A stretch of 64,000 nucleotides of DNA from Aquatica leii (lineage: Eukaryota; Arthropoda; Insecta; Coleoptera; Lampyridae), in NCBI GenBank assembly GCA_035610365.1, contig CM069432.1, forward strand, positions 228,058,532-228,122,531, written 5' to 3'. The notes below the pieces were generated by a model. That model had not been told where the DNA came from and ran no database searches. It was given only the letters and a program-made list of their open reading frames with translations. Positions 12,101 to 24,106 of the stretch are shown piece by piece (the first letter of the stretch is position 1; each line of letters opens with the position of its first letter). The position numbers were made by a program, and so were the translations under genes.

Positions 12101-12925
12101 TTGTCGTGTACTATTCATTCCGCACAAGTTCTGCTTTCAACTGCCTTGGTTAAAGTAAAAGGCAGTTGTAATATTTGGCACGACGTCAGGGTGCTGCTGG
12201 ATAGTGGCAGTTATTGCAACTTAATCACAGATACGTTGGCAAACAAATTAAAATTAACTAAGTATAAAATCAATACAAAAGTCTCTGGTATTAGTTCCTC
12301 AGCAGTAATTTCAAATTCGATGGTTAACATTCAATTAGCATCTATGCAAACGAGTTTCGAAACGAAATTGCAATGCCTTACAATAGAAAAAATTACCGAG
12401 AACTTACCGCTGTATACTTTTGAGAAAGCAAGTTTGAATATCCCGGAAAATTTGCGGTTAGCAGACAATAACTTCAACAAGTCATTGCCTATTGATTTAC
12501 TAATAGGAGTGAGCAATTTCTATAATCTTATGTGCATTGGTCAAATATCTTTAGGGAAATTTAAGCCCACATTGCAAAAGACTTTACTAGGTTGGGTAGT
12601 ATCTGGCACGTACTGTAGCAGCACTAATCCTCCTGCAGTAGTCTACTCTCACTTGGTTACACAAGAACCGTTTTTCTCAAATGACAGCTTGGAAAATTGC
12701 GTGCAGCAACTTTGGAAGTTGGATGAAGTCGTTCCGCAAAATCTATCAACAAAGCTCTCGCGACAGGAGCAATACTGCGAGAATCATTTTACACGAACTA
12801 TCGCTCGGACCGCGTCAGGTCGGTTTTTAGTTTCCATTCCTTTTAATGCTAAACTCGCCTTATTAGGATATTCCAAAAAACACAAGCTTCCAAAAGATTT
12901 CTGCAACTTGAAAATAAATTACTAA
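12101..12925 (+). pseudogene. BEL/Pao aspartic protease region
   Basis: This segment continues from gag in the same frame and cleaves the polyprotein in active elements. The active-site triad appears as VLLDSGSYCNLI near 12190-12225 (DSG in place of the more common DTG, normal for the Pao DUF1758 protease). The flap and dimer region ends around LPIDLLIGVSNFYNL and LGWVVSG. The frame closes at 12923-12925 after LPKDFCNLKINY. The next polyprotein segment resumes in another frame within about 30 bases upstream, so a single frameshift near 12895 explains the break. Confidence 0.8.
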
Positions 12926-14760
12926 AAACACCAGAATTACACAAAGATTACTCGCAATTTATCCAACAATACGTTTCACTAGAGCATATGGTTCAAATAA
13001 ATAACTGCGACGAAGTTTCTTCTGAAGATCACGTAATTGAAGTTTTGGATGGCTCAATCGCGTTATCCAAGGTTCCACCATTTTACCTTCCACATCATGG
13101 TGTCGTAAAAAATAGTTCCTTAACAACAAAGTTACGAGTTGTATTTGATGGTAGCTTTAAATCATCGTCGAGCGTTTCAATAAATGATACACAGCTGGTT
13201 GGTCCGGTTCTTCAAGATGATCTTTTCTCGATTCTTTTACGCTTTCGACAATACCGCTTTGTTCTTACAGATGACATAGAGAAAATGTATCGTCAGATTC
13301 TTATACACCCTTCGCAAAGAAAATTCCAAAGGATTTTGTGGCGAGATAACCCTAAACTTCCAATTTCTACGTATGAGTTACAAACGATAACGTACGGCAC
13401 AGCAAGCGCCAGCTATTTAGCAACAAAGTGTTTATCACATTTATCGCAATTAAATTTTCAACAATTTCCTAAAGGTTCTATTGCGCTTAGATCGGACTTC
13501 TACGTAGACGATCTGCTTACAGGAGCTGACTCCGTAAACGAAGTGTTGGATATCAAAAGAGAATTGATGACAATTCTGTCTAGCGCAGGATTTTCTATTA
13601 GAAAATTTTTGCCAAATAGTAAAAAGGTTTTAAACGACGATGTCGTTTCTGATCCTTTTCATACAATACCAATCGGCGAGCGAGAAGATGCCAAAACATT
13701 AGGCCTATCATGGAACTCTCTTAATGACACAATATAATATAAAGTTTCAATGCCTAACGCAATTATTGCAAATTCCAAGCGTAATATACTTTCAACAGCA
13801 TCCCAGTTGTTTGACCCGTTAGGTCTTCTCTCACCTATCACAATTATTGGTAAACTAATGATTCAACAACTGTGGCAATTAAAGTTATCATGGGACGAGC
13901 GTATTCCTCAAACCTTAAACTCCGAATGGAATACCTTAAAGACTGAGTTACCTATCTTAAACACTTTAAAGATTTCTAGATGCACAATTCCTTACAATAT
14001 GTCTATTGAATTGCACGGATTTAGTGATAGTAGTTCTAAGGCTTACGGATCTTGCATATATGTTAGGTGTCTAGATTCTTACAATAATGTTTCTTGTCAA
14101 TTACTGTGCTCTAAGTCTCGTATTGCACCACTGCACACAATAACAATTCCCCGTCTTGAATTATGTGCGGTGTTGTTGCTAGCGCAATTGATGGAGAAAG
14201 TAACACAATCTTCTAAAATAAATTTCTCTCAGTCGTTTTTTTGGACAGATTCTACTATCACTTTAAAGTGGATTAACTCAACTCCTAATAAATATAAGGT
14301 ATTTGTAGCCAATAGAATAGGTAGGATTTTGGAAATTTCTAATCCTAAGAATTGGGACTACATCCCTTCAAAAATGAAACCTGCCGATTTAATTTCGCGC
14401 GGTTCATCAGCTGTCGACTTAATTAATAATTCCCTTTGGTGGCATGGCCCATCGTTTTTATCGACAGTCTCTGATACCTGGCCTACCTTGCCCAATTTAG
14501 TCTTAAATCATAACGACAGGGAAATGAGGAACGTTAAGCTATCTGTTTTCATCACGACCCTGGACACGTCCATATTTAGCCGATTTTCAAAATTAATTAA
14601 ATTAAAACGCGTTACTGCCTGGATGCTTAGATTTGTGAAACATTCTAAAGCAGCGAAAATTGAACGGGCATCCGGAAATTTGCAACCAATGGAGTTGGTA
14701 GAGGCCACTCGCGTTCTTATTAAATTATGCCAAAGCGATGCTTTTCAATTATAAATCGAG
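12926..14760 (+). pseudogene. BEL/Pao reverse transcriptase and RNase H
   Basis: The RT copies element RNA to DNA; RNase H removes the RNA strand. Visible RT motifs are KLRVVFDGS, a DDIEKMYRQI block and the catalytic FYVDDLLTG near 13498-13524. An in-frame TAA at 13735-13737 interrupts the connection, and reading resumes in the same frame through SQLFDPLGLLSPITI, the A17/Pao linker. RNase H is seen as LHGFSDSSSKAYGSCIYVR and FFWTDSTITLKWI (14010-14275), followed by KMKPADLISRG. A second in-frame TAA at 14752-14754 separates it from integrase. Apart from these two point stops the region is well preserved. Confidence 0.88.
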
Positions 14761-16041
14761 GCTCTAAAATTAAAAAAGAAACTGAAAACGTCTTCAACAA
14801 TACTTGCTTTAAATCCGGTTTTGGATGAATACGGGATATTAAGAGTAGGGGGAAGAATTGAACAATCATGCTATGACTTTAACAAAAAACATCCGGTTTT
14901 ACTTCCAAAAGATCATATTTTTACTAAATTGATACTTCGTGACCTTCATGAAAATCTCCTGCACTGTGGGGTAGAACATTTATTAGCAGTTGTTCGTGAA
15001 TCCTATTGGCCTGTATCTGGTCTAAACAAATCGTGCGTAACTGCATAAGGTGTTTCAAAGTAAATTCTAAATCATACGACCCTTTAATGGGCAACCTACC
15101 AAGTGCACGATTACAGGCAAACACTCCGGCATTTACTCACGTAAGCGTGGACTACGCAGGACCGATCTTCATTAAAGATCGAAAACTACGCGGCTCCAAG
15201 CTAATAAAAGCTTATATTTGCTTTCGTCACTAAGGCAATTCATTTAGAATTGATAACATCTTTAACAACGGAAGCATTTATTTCTGTTTTAAAGCGTTTT
15301 ATTGGTCGAAGGGGCAAGCCAGTCTCTATAATGTCCGACAATGCCACTTATTTCGTAAGGGCAGCCAACGATATAAAAGCTGTTTATGAAATGTTACATG
15401 ATAATAACGATGAAATTTCTAACTTTCTTGTGAACAAACAAATAAAATGGAGCTTTATTTTTCCTAAGGCACCTCATCAAGGGGGCATTTGGGAAAGTGG
15501 TGTTAAGGCAGTAAAGGTACATTTGAAAAAAGTTCTACAAAATACTTCTCTCAATTACGAAGACTTTAACACAATACTCATTCAGATAGAAGCGACATTA
15601 AACTTCCGTCCCTTATCTCCTTTATCTTCCGATCCTTCCGATATCAATCCTCTCACTCCTGGGCACTTTCTTATTGGAAGACCGCTACACGCTTTAGCCA
15701 CATCAAATTTAGACAACATCAAAGAAAATCGGCTGTCCCTTTATCAAAGGATGCAGCGCATAGTTCAGTGTTTCTGGCGCCAATGGAGTCTACAGGTAGT
15801 GCCTGAGCTTCAACGCCGTACGAAGTGGTACCGGCATTTACCAAATCTTGTGCAACAAAATTCTTTAGTGCTATTTAAAGAGAACAATCTTCCACCGCTA
15901 CAGTGGTTGCTAGGACGCGTAACTGAAATACACAGAACAACGGACAACATTGTTCGCTCAGTAACAGTGCGACTTGCAAATGGTAATTACCTTAAAAGGT
16001 CAGTAAATAAGCTGTGCGTGCTACCCACAAATATGGAGTGA
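14761..16041 (+). pseudogene. BEL/Pao integrase with C-terminal DUF5641-like domain
   Basis: Integrase inserts the DNA copy into the genome. The N-terminal zinc domain is seen as HENLLHCGVEHLL...SYWPV and IVRNCIRCFK, with a frameshift near 15020. The catalytic core follows: VDYAGPIF (first D), IMSDNATYF (second D) and PHQGGIWESGVKAVK (E), so the DDE set is retained. A second frameshift lies near 15230. The tail (about 15650-16041), with PGHFLIGRPL and LQRRTKWY, is typical of the DUF5641 region that ends Pao polyproteins. The stop at 16039-16041 is followed by about 150 bases and then the 3' LTR. Confidence 0.88.
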
Positions 16042-16545
16042 ATTATTAATTTAGCTAATGTTTAAGGTTTTTGTTACCATATATCTAGGATATGAGCATT
16101 GTATCGGTTTAGTTAAATAATTACAATTAATTTAGAATTTGTTTTTAAAATTAAGTATAAATTGAAATTATAAGATTTTCAAGGCGGCCGGCATGTTACC
16201 GATTTTTTCTATTGAAAATCAATATTTTTTTCTTTCTGTATTTTCGGTCCCTTTTACCTGTTTGCTACGCTGATAGGAGGCGCAATTAATTCATTTTTTT
16301 TAAAGTACTGGTTGCTAAGAAATATAAAACTCATTAAGCGTTTGTTGCTTGTACGAATATGATGTAAAGTGTCTTGTAAATAAATGCTATAAAAGTTCAA
16401 CCATTCTTCATTACAAACGAAGTGCATGCAAGAATTGCACAGTGCAAAGAAAATACCGAAGCAGCGCCATCGAAGACAATTTCTATTTGCAAAACTAGCA
16501 TATATTGCAAACCTTAACTCATATGAAATTGCTGATACCTTCCCA

Positions 16546-17826
16546 GTAAACACGGATTGAAACTGTTACAGTCACAAAATTAAAACAATTGTTTCATTAC
16601 GTTGTTTCGTGTTAGTTACATTTTTATATCATTTACATGTAACTGACAGTGAATAAATTGAAAGAGTTCCGATTTTTCACAATCAGTTTTAAACCGTTTC
16701 AGTACTTGCAATTTTTATCCCATAATCAGCAACCGTCTAAAAACTGATTTATTAAAACCGAATATTTTTTGAATAACTAGAATTGATTAAAGATCGATTA
16801 AATAAGATTGAATTATTTTCAAAACAGTGGAATCGTTCTAGAAAAAACGAATACTTTGTGATTAGTCAGCATTAGTCGTTGCTATACTTTTGATTACTGT
16901 CGTCAACGCTTGCGCTGCAAATTGATATCTTTTCACTTGTTCGGTTGCAGTTTGATAAGTGATGCTGTGTGTACAATTACGTAATGGAACAATAAACGGT
17001 AAGTCGAAACATTTTATTATAATCCATAAATGTAATCGATATTATTATCATTTCTGTTCTTTATGTATCATGTTTTAATTTGTATAAAAAAATGTAAATT
17101 AACACACATGGTTGCGTTAAGGTAGATTATTGCGTAAATCTGATGATACTTTAGGATTTATAATTACAGTTCAATTCTTCAAGTTTTCTATACGATTATG
17201 TACAGCTTATGTAAGGTATTCACAGTGTTTTTATAACTTTCTAATGATTGCTAAAGTGATATTTATATTAAGTTTGTGTTGTTTTTGATTAAAAAATGTA
17301 ATTAATTTTGTGTAACTCTATGATTATGTATGTATATAAATGAAATATTTATTTCTATGTTACAGATGCGGTTAAAAGTTGTTACCCAACAGTAACTGAT
17401 GCAGTTTTCGAGGCTTCCGTGACAAGACCACATCCAGGAAAGTTGCAATATGTAAAAAACTCAATGTGATATTGTATTTAAAAATATTTATTGTGCAATA
17501 AAATTTGAAACGTGCATTCAAAAATGTATTATTGTATTATTGAAAGAATTGTTTTAGTTCATTATTGAAACAAAAAAATCGTACATGTATCGATCATTTA
17601 GTATCAGTTCAAGAACGAAGCTTTTAAAACGTAAACCGAATGCAACATTTATTTTGCAACAGATTTGAATTTAAAATACCGAAACTATACTGATTCAAAT
17701 AAGTGAAACAGCGATGGACTTATAGCTATTTTATTGCAGTTAGGTTTCTTTTATGTTTAAAACAAGAGTGAATCATAAATTTTTTGTTTTGAAACTGTTA
17801 CTAAACATTATCAATTTTGTGTTTAC
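16546..17826. mobile_element. Unclassified DNA transposon inside BEL 3' LTR
   Basis: A 1.28 kb block interrupts the 3' LTR. It begins CCCAGTAAACAC and ends GTGTTTACTGGG, a perfect 12 bp inverted terminal pair. The minus-strand LTR at 51.8 kb runs straight across this point (CTTTATTAGACC), giving an uninserted reference. A TT present on both sides may be the target duplication. A TTGAAACTGTTAC motif appears just inside both ends in the same orientation. No transposase is readable; the interior is AT-rich. An open frame running leftward across the left edge (16254-16553, minus) is probably chance within the LTR. Confidence 0.7.
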
Positions 17827-18051
17827 TGGGTTATTTTAGACCAGCATGGAACAAATAGTGATAACATAAATGCTTACTTAAAACGCCTACTTGTGGTTTC
17901 GTAGTAATTTATTACGTACTTTAATCGTTGATATAATTTCTTATAAGAACTGGTTAATAAGAACATGATTAGATTGCAATAAGAAATTTACTTTAAGTTT
18001 TAGAATATGTAGGTTTAATTTTATTCGAATGTAGATCAATTTTAGAAAAAA

Positions 18052-19300
18052 ATGTCCATATTGAACACTTCTCCTTTCAACAATTCCCCACATCCACTCA
18101 GCCAACTACCTACCAACATAACTACCCCTCACTTACTCCACAATACTACACCACACAGCAACCCGAAACACCTAACGTACAAGAAAACATATCCTCAGAA
18201 ACCGCAAACCCAGACAATGACAAAGACATGGAACTAGACTTAGACAACAGACATTCATTGCAAATCGCAAATGAGATAAACAAATCACCCACCCAACACC
18301 TCCAACAAACAACAAACAAACGTCGAAATTGTTACAGCCCCCTATTCACTAAAAACATCAATAATCCAGTTGAAACAGAAAATACGATGAAAGAACCACG
18401 ATCATTACAGCCTTTCTCAAGTCGGAAAAGAAGAAACGTACTATAGTAAAGCACTAGCGATTGAAACTGTCAAAATCATTCTATTGCCTGTACGGTGAAA
18501 AGATAGAGTTAAGCTCCTCCTTCAATTTTGTATGATAATTGAAACCAATGTATGAAGAGACAAGTTTACACGGCTCAAATTAGTAAAAGCGCGAAAATTC
18601 AAAAATTATGTAAACTATAATATAGGCATTAAAAATTAAAGTACATAAGAAAACGTATAATTTTCAATTAATGTACAAAATTATAAATTTCTACTTATAA
18701 CAAATAAAGACGTTCACAACTTCATTTATTAATTTATAGTTACACGATTTGTTTTTAAAATTTATCAAATAACACTATTCAAATTTAGCGCGTATTTGAT
18801 GGGAGGGACTTAACTCTATTTTTTCACCGTACAGATAATAGATACAATAGAAGCATGGAGGGTCCTAACGAGGCACCTAAGAGAAAAAAACATAATACAT
18901 TCATTACACATACCAGTTAAAAGACGAACGTGCATACAGAATTGCAATTAGAAACCTACCTTATTCCATACCAATAGAAAATTAAAGAAGAGCTAGAAAA
19001 AGTAGGCCACAAAGCCCGCAACGATTTGAATGTCAAAAATCCTCTATCACTATTTTTCATTGACAACTGTCAACCGCAACTAATCAACGTACAACGTACT
19101 AATTCCTCTTTCCCAATATAAACTTATACGCGCAAATTGCAAGCAGAAACGTTAATGCCACCAAAACAGAACAACTATCAAACAAAAAAAAAACAACTAA
19201 CTACATTTTTGAATGAATGCAGACTTATGTTTGACCAACTAATTAATCAAAAGAGCATAGTATTAAACCTACTAATGGCAATCATTGGAAAATTAAATCA
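18052..19300 (+). pseudogene. LINE ORF1 (gag-like), split and degraded
   Basis: The start ATG (18052) opens MSILNTSPFNNSPH, a Pro/Thr/Gln-rich leader typical of Jockey ORF1, with several frame changes in the first 400 bases. The MITE at 18490-18832 separates this from the conserved core. After the MITE, about 18920-19080 reads YRIAIRNLPYSIPI, then IKEELEKVGHKARN and PLSLFFIDN, which is the RNA-binding core that precedes the zinc knuckles in Jockey gag proteins. The knuckles themselves are not clear. The tail contains a run of polar residues before the ORF2 endonuclease start near 19305. Identification rests mainly on the core motif. Confidence 0.7.
18490..18832. mobile_element. 343 bp MITE in LINE ORF1
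   Basis: Long inverted ends: left GTACGGTGAAAAGATAGAG (18490 onward) matches the complement of the right end, ACTCTATTTTTTCACCGTAC (to 18832). The similarity runs about 30 bases into each side (AGTTAAG, then CTCC). The palindromic GTAC at both borders may be a target duplication or part of the terminus. No coding capacity. Confidence 0.8.
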
Positions 19301-19304
19301 CTAA

Positions 19305-22300
19305 TGACCCACATTGTACGAATTACAACTTAGAACCCCAACGGACTGCTTAACTATAAGCAAGAAATCATAACATTTCTAGATTTAAATAGGATTAACA
19401 TTTAAATTATCTCTGAGTCTCTTTTCATAGATCGAACAACGTTTTAGTGTTGAAAACACTTACAGGATAGGGATAAAGCAACTCGACCGAAACACACATG
19501 TTCTACTAAACCGATAATTTATGTTTAAATTTCAAAATGCGTAAACGAAATAATTTAATAAACCTGGTTTATAAAGTTTTGTAATAAAAACTATCAGTAA
19601 TTACTAGTTTAAATCATAAACGATTTCACTGTGAAGTTATCACCACAGGACGAAAGTAGGTAAAATAAAATTTGCGTAAATTTTTAATGTCAAAATTGTA
19701 TCAACAGTCAAACAATTGTAAAAAGCGTTTTAAATCTGTTAAGACTAGAGAAAGGATTTATGTTAAAGTAAAGTTCATCTCTTTAATGCTTTTTATAGTC
19801 AGTAGCGCATTTGTTTAATATGAATAGGAAAAAAATTGCAGAATCGGTAAAAAAAGAGAATTTAAACAGTTAAAGGCATGTCGATTATTTTGCGTCGCGA
19901 ATTGTTTTTATTGCGAGTCCAAGCTACTGTAAGTTTTCTTTAGATATGACACGAAATCGCAAACGCGACAAACTGTTGAAAAAAACTCAATATTTCCACT
20001 GTGTGTGCACATTTCTAAAGATAAAATCTCCACTTTGCAACTTTTACATCTGAAAGAATGTGGCAACGTAGCTCGAATCGTGCCATAATCTTAGAAACTG
20101 TAGAACTGTGAACCGCCACAAAACTCGGGTAAAATCCAGTAATCATTTAGTTTTGTTGTTTTTTTTAACATCATCTAGTTAGAGTGTGGTGAAGCACTTA
20201 TTGTTAGGAATCATGCGATATAAATTGTTTATTTAAATGTTGAATGATTTAATTAATCCAAACGCATTCAATCAAAGTCTGGCTAAATTTCTAAAAGTTC
20301 CACTTTGGCTCTAAAATTGATTGTGTCTAGAGAAAATTTTACATTTATCGGAATGCTTTCAAACGTATCTAATCCAGTTGAAAATGAGTCAGTGAACGTG
20401 GATTACAATTTTTCGACCTTTAACATGCTTGTGAGCGCAATATTATTATTTCAGCTTTGCGAAGGTGACTTTTTCCCGTGAAAATCTTTTCTGTTAAATA
20501 AAGTTTCATGTTTTGAGATTTTGTTGTTTGTTTTATGTTTCTTACCGTACATCACTTGGAAAAGAAAAGCTAAGCCTTACCAACACAGCCCAAATACCCA
20601 TTTTTATGCTTCTCTAAAAAAATTTTTTATAAAAGATGTACCCTCCAGTTTGCAATCGTTTCGCAGTAAACTATTACATACTATAATTGGGAAACAACAG
20701 CCGCGACTGTTTGAATTTAGAGTTTTTAATTCTAATTCAATGCCGAGCACAATTTCCGTTCCTCTTGGAGAGATAAAGGGCAAACAAATTGAACTACAAA
20801 AGTAGAAAAAATTAGTGACGCCGGCCTATTTACATGCGATAATGTTTGTTAAAGTGCATGGATTTAAGATAACGCGATCAGGTTTCTTTTTAGATATGTC
20901 ACTGGAAGCTATGTTTTATCAGCCTGCAGCAGTTCTTGATAATAAACAGTCTTGCTCATAATTTGTTATGACAAAAAATTCTCTATAAGTCATTTGTGTT
21001 GCTGATTCATCATCTTCCAGTGATGAAGAGGTTATGGGAAACAATTCTAAGGCATTTGATGAACAAATGTTACAAACAATTGGTGAATTATCATACGATC
21101 ATATTCTCGTTTATTATGTACCTAGAATACTAGTTATTTGTGTTTTTTTATTTTTTATGTATGCATTCTTATGAAAATTGTAATAAACCTTGTTCATTAT
21201 ATTACGTAGGTAATATTGTGTTTGTTTTCAACACCTTCCGATAATTGCAAGATTTGCAATATCAGTGAATTTTTCATACCTCAATACTCCATATACCAAA
21301 CTCTTCAGCTTGACAATACCGCCCATACCGGATCTGCAGTAATTATTCGGAAATCAATTTGTCATCATGAATTACTTCAATATCAACAAAAAGCATTCAA
21401 GCAGTATCTGTCGAATTAAGAACCCTTTCATGGAACATTAAGGTCTAGACTACAATTTAATAACCGGACAAATATTAAAGAAATTATCTCACAAAGCCAT
21501 AGTACTACACTAACAGTAATATTTAAGCAAATGTTAAGTCTGTCTTACTTTACTATACAACAGATTCATAAGGTAGTGGACGCAATTGCAAATAGTATTA
21601 ATGATAAAAAATTCTGCAATGCAGTATTCCTTGACATTTCACAGGCATTCAATAAAGTGTGGTATACGGGCCTTCTCTACAAAATAAAAAACACATTATC
21701 TAGCAATCTGCTTTTAAAATCGTAAAAGACATAATGACAGTCAATTTAACTACTATGCTATCGAATCCGATGTTCCATAGGGGAGTGTTCTAGGACCTTC
21801 GTTATTCCTAATCTACGCTGCCGACATACTTCAAAAAAATAACACCACAATGACGTAGCTGTTTTATCTGTAAATGATAACTCAGTACTGGCTTCGGAAA
21901 ACTAACAAAGTAATCTGGACCAGGCGGAGAAAATTAATAAAACAAAATCAGTACAAGTGACATTTACCACCAGACACGACCATTGCCTTCGTGTAACCAT
22001 CAATAATGTACGTATACCTACTAAAACGGATGCGAACTACCTTGGACTCATTCAAGACCACAAATTCACCTAGAAAAAGCACATAAAAACAAGACGCAGA
22101 CAGATAGAAACTCAATTTTGACAGATGTATTGGCTTGTTGGACAATCATTCAAGCTCCGTCTAAACGACAAGTGATAGAAACTTATAATCAAACCGATAT
22201 GGACATACGGGCTCCAGCTATAGGGATGAGCTAAAAATCATACAAATGTTCCAATCTAAAGTGCTGAGAACAATAGTGGATGTTTCATGGTATATCACCA

Positions 22301-22500
22301 ACAACGCGCTCTATAATGACGTAAAGATCCTCTTTATAGCAGAAGAGATACAGCGAGTTGCCACTTAATACAAAAATCAAATAACAAACCATGAAAACAA
22401 CCTAATAAATCAACTAATCAACAGCGGTCCTATTGTGAGTAGATTACGCAAAACCTGCCCTCAAGACTTAGCGTAACAAAGAAATCACAATCTACAAGGA
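19305..22500 (+). pseudogene. LINE ORF2 (endonuclease-RT), interrupted and degraded
   Basis: The endonuclease begins near 19318 with a NPNGLLNYKQEIITFLDLNR segment, the standard opening of the APE-type nuclease, and breaks off near 19440. After the 1.8 kb insertion, the frame at about 21255-21400 continues EFFIPQYSIYQTLQLDNTAH and SAVIIRKSI. The RT core survives around 21590-21690 (FCNAVFLDISQAFNKVWYTG). Downstream to about 22500 only scattered similarity remains, with many stops. The order of domains and the clean resumption after the insertion show that this was a complete ORF2 before the insertion. Confidence 0.75.
19446..21234. mobile_element. 1.8 kb insertion in LINE endonuclease
   Basis: The LINE endonuclease breaks off near 19440 and resumes near 21240. 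The insert edges carry an imperfect inverted motif, AGTGTTGAAAACAC on the left and TGTTTTCAACACC on the right. That suggests a DNA transposon rather than a random translocation. The interior includes an unrecognised 94-codon frame (20521-20805, with SLKKFFIKDVPSSLQSFRSK) and an acidic SSSSDEE-like segment near 21015-21040, in different frames. No catalytic motif is recognised. Confidence 0.5.
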
Positions 22501-22800
22501 GAAATATCAGTGAATGATTTCCTTACAAGTGTAATACATTTAACACATTTATTCAATACTTGCATAGAAGTAAATTGTGAATTTGCAAATCATCAATTAA
22601 AAAAATTTTTAACTCCGAAGTATGATATGCTTATGAAAAACAAAAGCGAAATGATATTATGGTATGAGGTTTAGCACTATTTAAAGTATCCATAAAAGTA
22701 CACGTAATTGTGTAATACAAGATCATCTAGACGAGAGCTTATTTATATTTGAAACTGATCCTAATAATTATACTGATTTAGACACTCATCAGTAAAAAAT

Positions 22801-23930
22801 CGCCTCAATATGATATTCTTCACAATTCCCGCTCAAACATTAACTTGCTTTAACCATTGTCTGTAAGCTTCTCAAATGTATGTTTTTTTTGTACTCTAAT
22901 GCGTCTATTTTGTTGATTGACTGTCTTATATAACTGAAACTGAAAATATTTTGTTTAAAACGTTTTGATTATTATAATTTTTTTTCATCAAAAATTCACA
23001 AAATTATATTTTTGGCAAGTAACCTTGTGATAATAATTTGTGTACATTTTTAATTTTGTTTGAAGCAACTGTTTTGCACAATTAAATTGATCGGCAACGA
23101 CGTGCAAAGAACTGCAGTCCTTGTTTTTCATTGCAAAAAATTATTTTTTATTTATTTTGTCAAAACTAACATTTTTTAACACGTTTATAATGCTTAGACT
23201 TAACACATTTTGTTGCGCAAAAAGTGGGGTACATTTTAGAGACTGTAGTATTAGTGAGAATAGGGCAGTTGGGATGTGCGGCAGCAAAATTGTCTACAAC
23301 TTTTCTGCTAGGCACATCTTTTATGTATGCCGTAACAATTTTCATTTATTCTTTAATGGTATAAACCGTTTTTTTAAGTTGTAACGTAGTAACAAAGTTT
23401 CACATTTTCGCACTTTGACAAAATTCTTACTATTGCACTGGCAGGGGCGCACCACTGGCAATACGATTCAGTAATTTGCGTCCGACATTGTCCGGAATTT
23501 ATTTTTTAGTTGACGTTCGCTGTGAGTAGATTGGGTAGTAGAAACTTTGTCCGTTCAATCTTAAGTAGTTTCTTTTTATTTAATTTCACATAGTCGTTAT
23601 TATTACGCTTTTAACAATTTAAATGAAATGAAGATCCTCTATTTGTGTTAAACGAGTTAAAACGGTTTTTCTTTTATGTAATAGCTCACAAGTAATAGCT
23701 ACTTCACGTCATTATACTTTTGCTAACTTAAAGTTTATCACAGTGAATTTAGCAGAAAATCGGCCATTTCTCGAATGGAACGTTGATCAACTGTTAATAC
23801 CTGTCGAATGTCGTTCCTGATGTGATTTACTTGCTTTACGCTTCAACATCATTATCTATCTATTATCTCTTGTAAACAAAAAGTGTCATGGATTGGAAAA
23901 TATATAATTAATTTGTTAAGTTACCTTTGT
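22801..23930. other. Unassigned DNA
   Basis: The 3' untranslated remains of the LINE may run to about 22950. Beyond that, to 23930, I see no supported gene, repeat or terminus. The frame at 23121-23384 is not recognisable. Confidence 0.4.
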
Positions 23931-24106
23931 TGTTTCCTATCCAACGAGTCTACTGTTACAGCAAGGTGGTGCTTATTTCTATTTCTTTTTTTTAAATTAT
24001 AATCACGCCCACTCACTAATTTTTAGCTAGTCGTGGTGACGTGGTTATCACCATCGGAGCCCGCTAGAAGAAAAAGTAGTAACAACAAGTGGCGCCCAAC
24101 GTGGCG
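23930..24106 (+). mobile_element. Orphan LTR end with tRNA-Lys-type primer binding site
   Basis: The sequence GTAGTAACAACA (ending 24087) is followed two bases later by TGGCGCCCAACGTGG (24090-24104), which is complementary to the 3' end of a tRNA-Lys. That arrangement marks the 3' edge of a 5' LTR and the start of an internal region. No gag or pol follows within the next 500 bases, so only the leader survives. The left edge of the LTR is not located; 23930 is approximate. Confidence 0.5.

Larger units (their letters stand above)
10392..18050 (+). mobile_element. BEL/Pao LTR retrotransposon, decayed, with nested insertion
   Basis: The internal region carries, in order, gag, aspartic protease, RT, Pao-type RNase H and integrase with a DUF5641-like tail, which is diagnostic of BEL/Pao. 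The 5' LTR appears to start at TGTTGTAAGTTTCTGATAG (10392). Its first about 120 bases match the LTR at 51.9-52.07 kb on the other strand. The 3' LTR starts at TGTTACCGATTTTTTC (16194), directly after a purine and G/C-rich tract AAGGCGGCCGGCA, the usual BEL polypurine position. The 3' LTR is split by a DNA element (16546-17826) and resumes to about 18050. The U3 parts of the two LTRs are poorly matched, so the exact ends and LTR lengths are uncertain. Coding lesions make the copy inactive. Confidence 0.8.
18050..22800 (+). mobile_element. Jockey-clade LINE (second copy), split by two insertions
   Basis: Plus-strand LINE with ORF1 (18052-19300), endonuclease start (about 19305-19440, then 21235-21420), RT (21470-22500) and a 3' region ending near 22800-22950. 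It abuts the end of the BEL LTR at about 18050. Two DNA insertions interrupt it: a 343 bp MITE at 18490-18832 and a 1.8 kb element at 19446-21234. The coding sequence is much more decayed than in the LINE at 4.6-8.5 kb. The gag and endonuclease motifs identify the clade. Confidence 0.75.

Noticed and set aside
16254..16553. 99-codon minus-strand frame as a gene
   Set aside because: It spans the BEL LTR and the edge of the inserted DNA element, so it cannot be an ancestral coding unit.
23121..23384. 87-codon plus-strand frame
   Set aside because: Mostly hydrophobic residues and Phe from T-rich DNA; no motif, splice context or partner copy.
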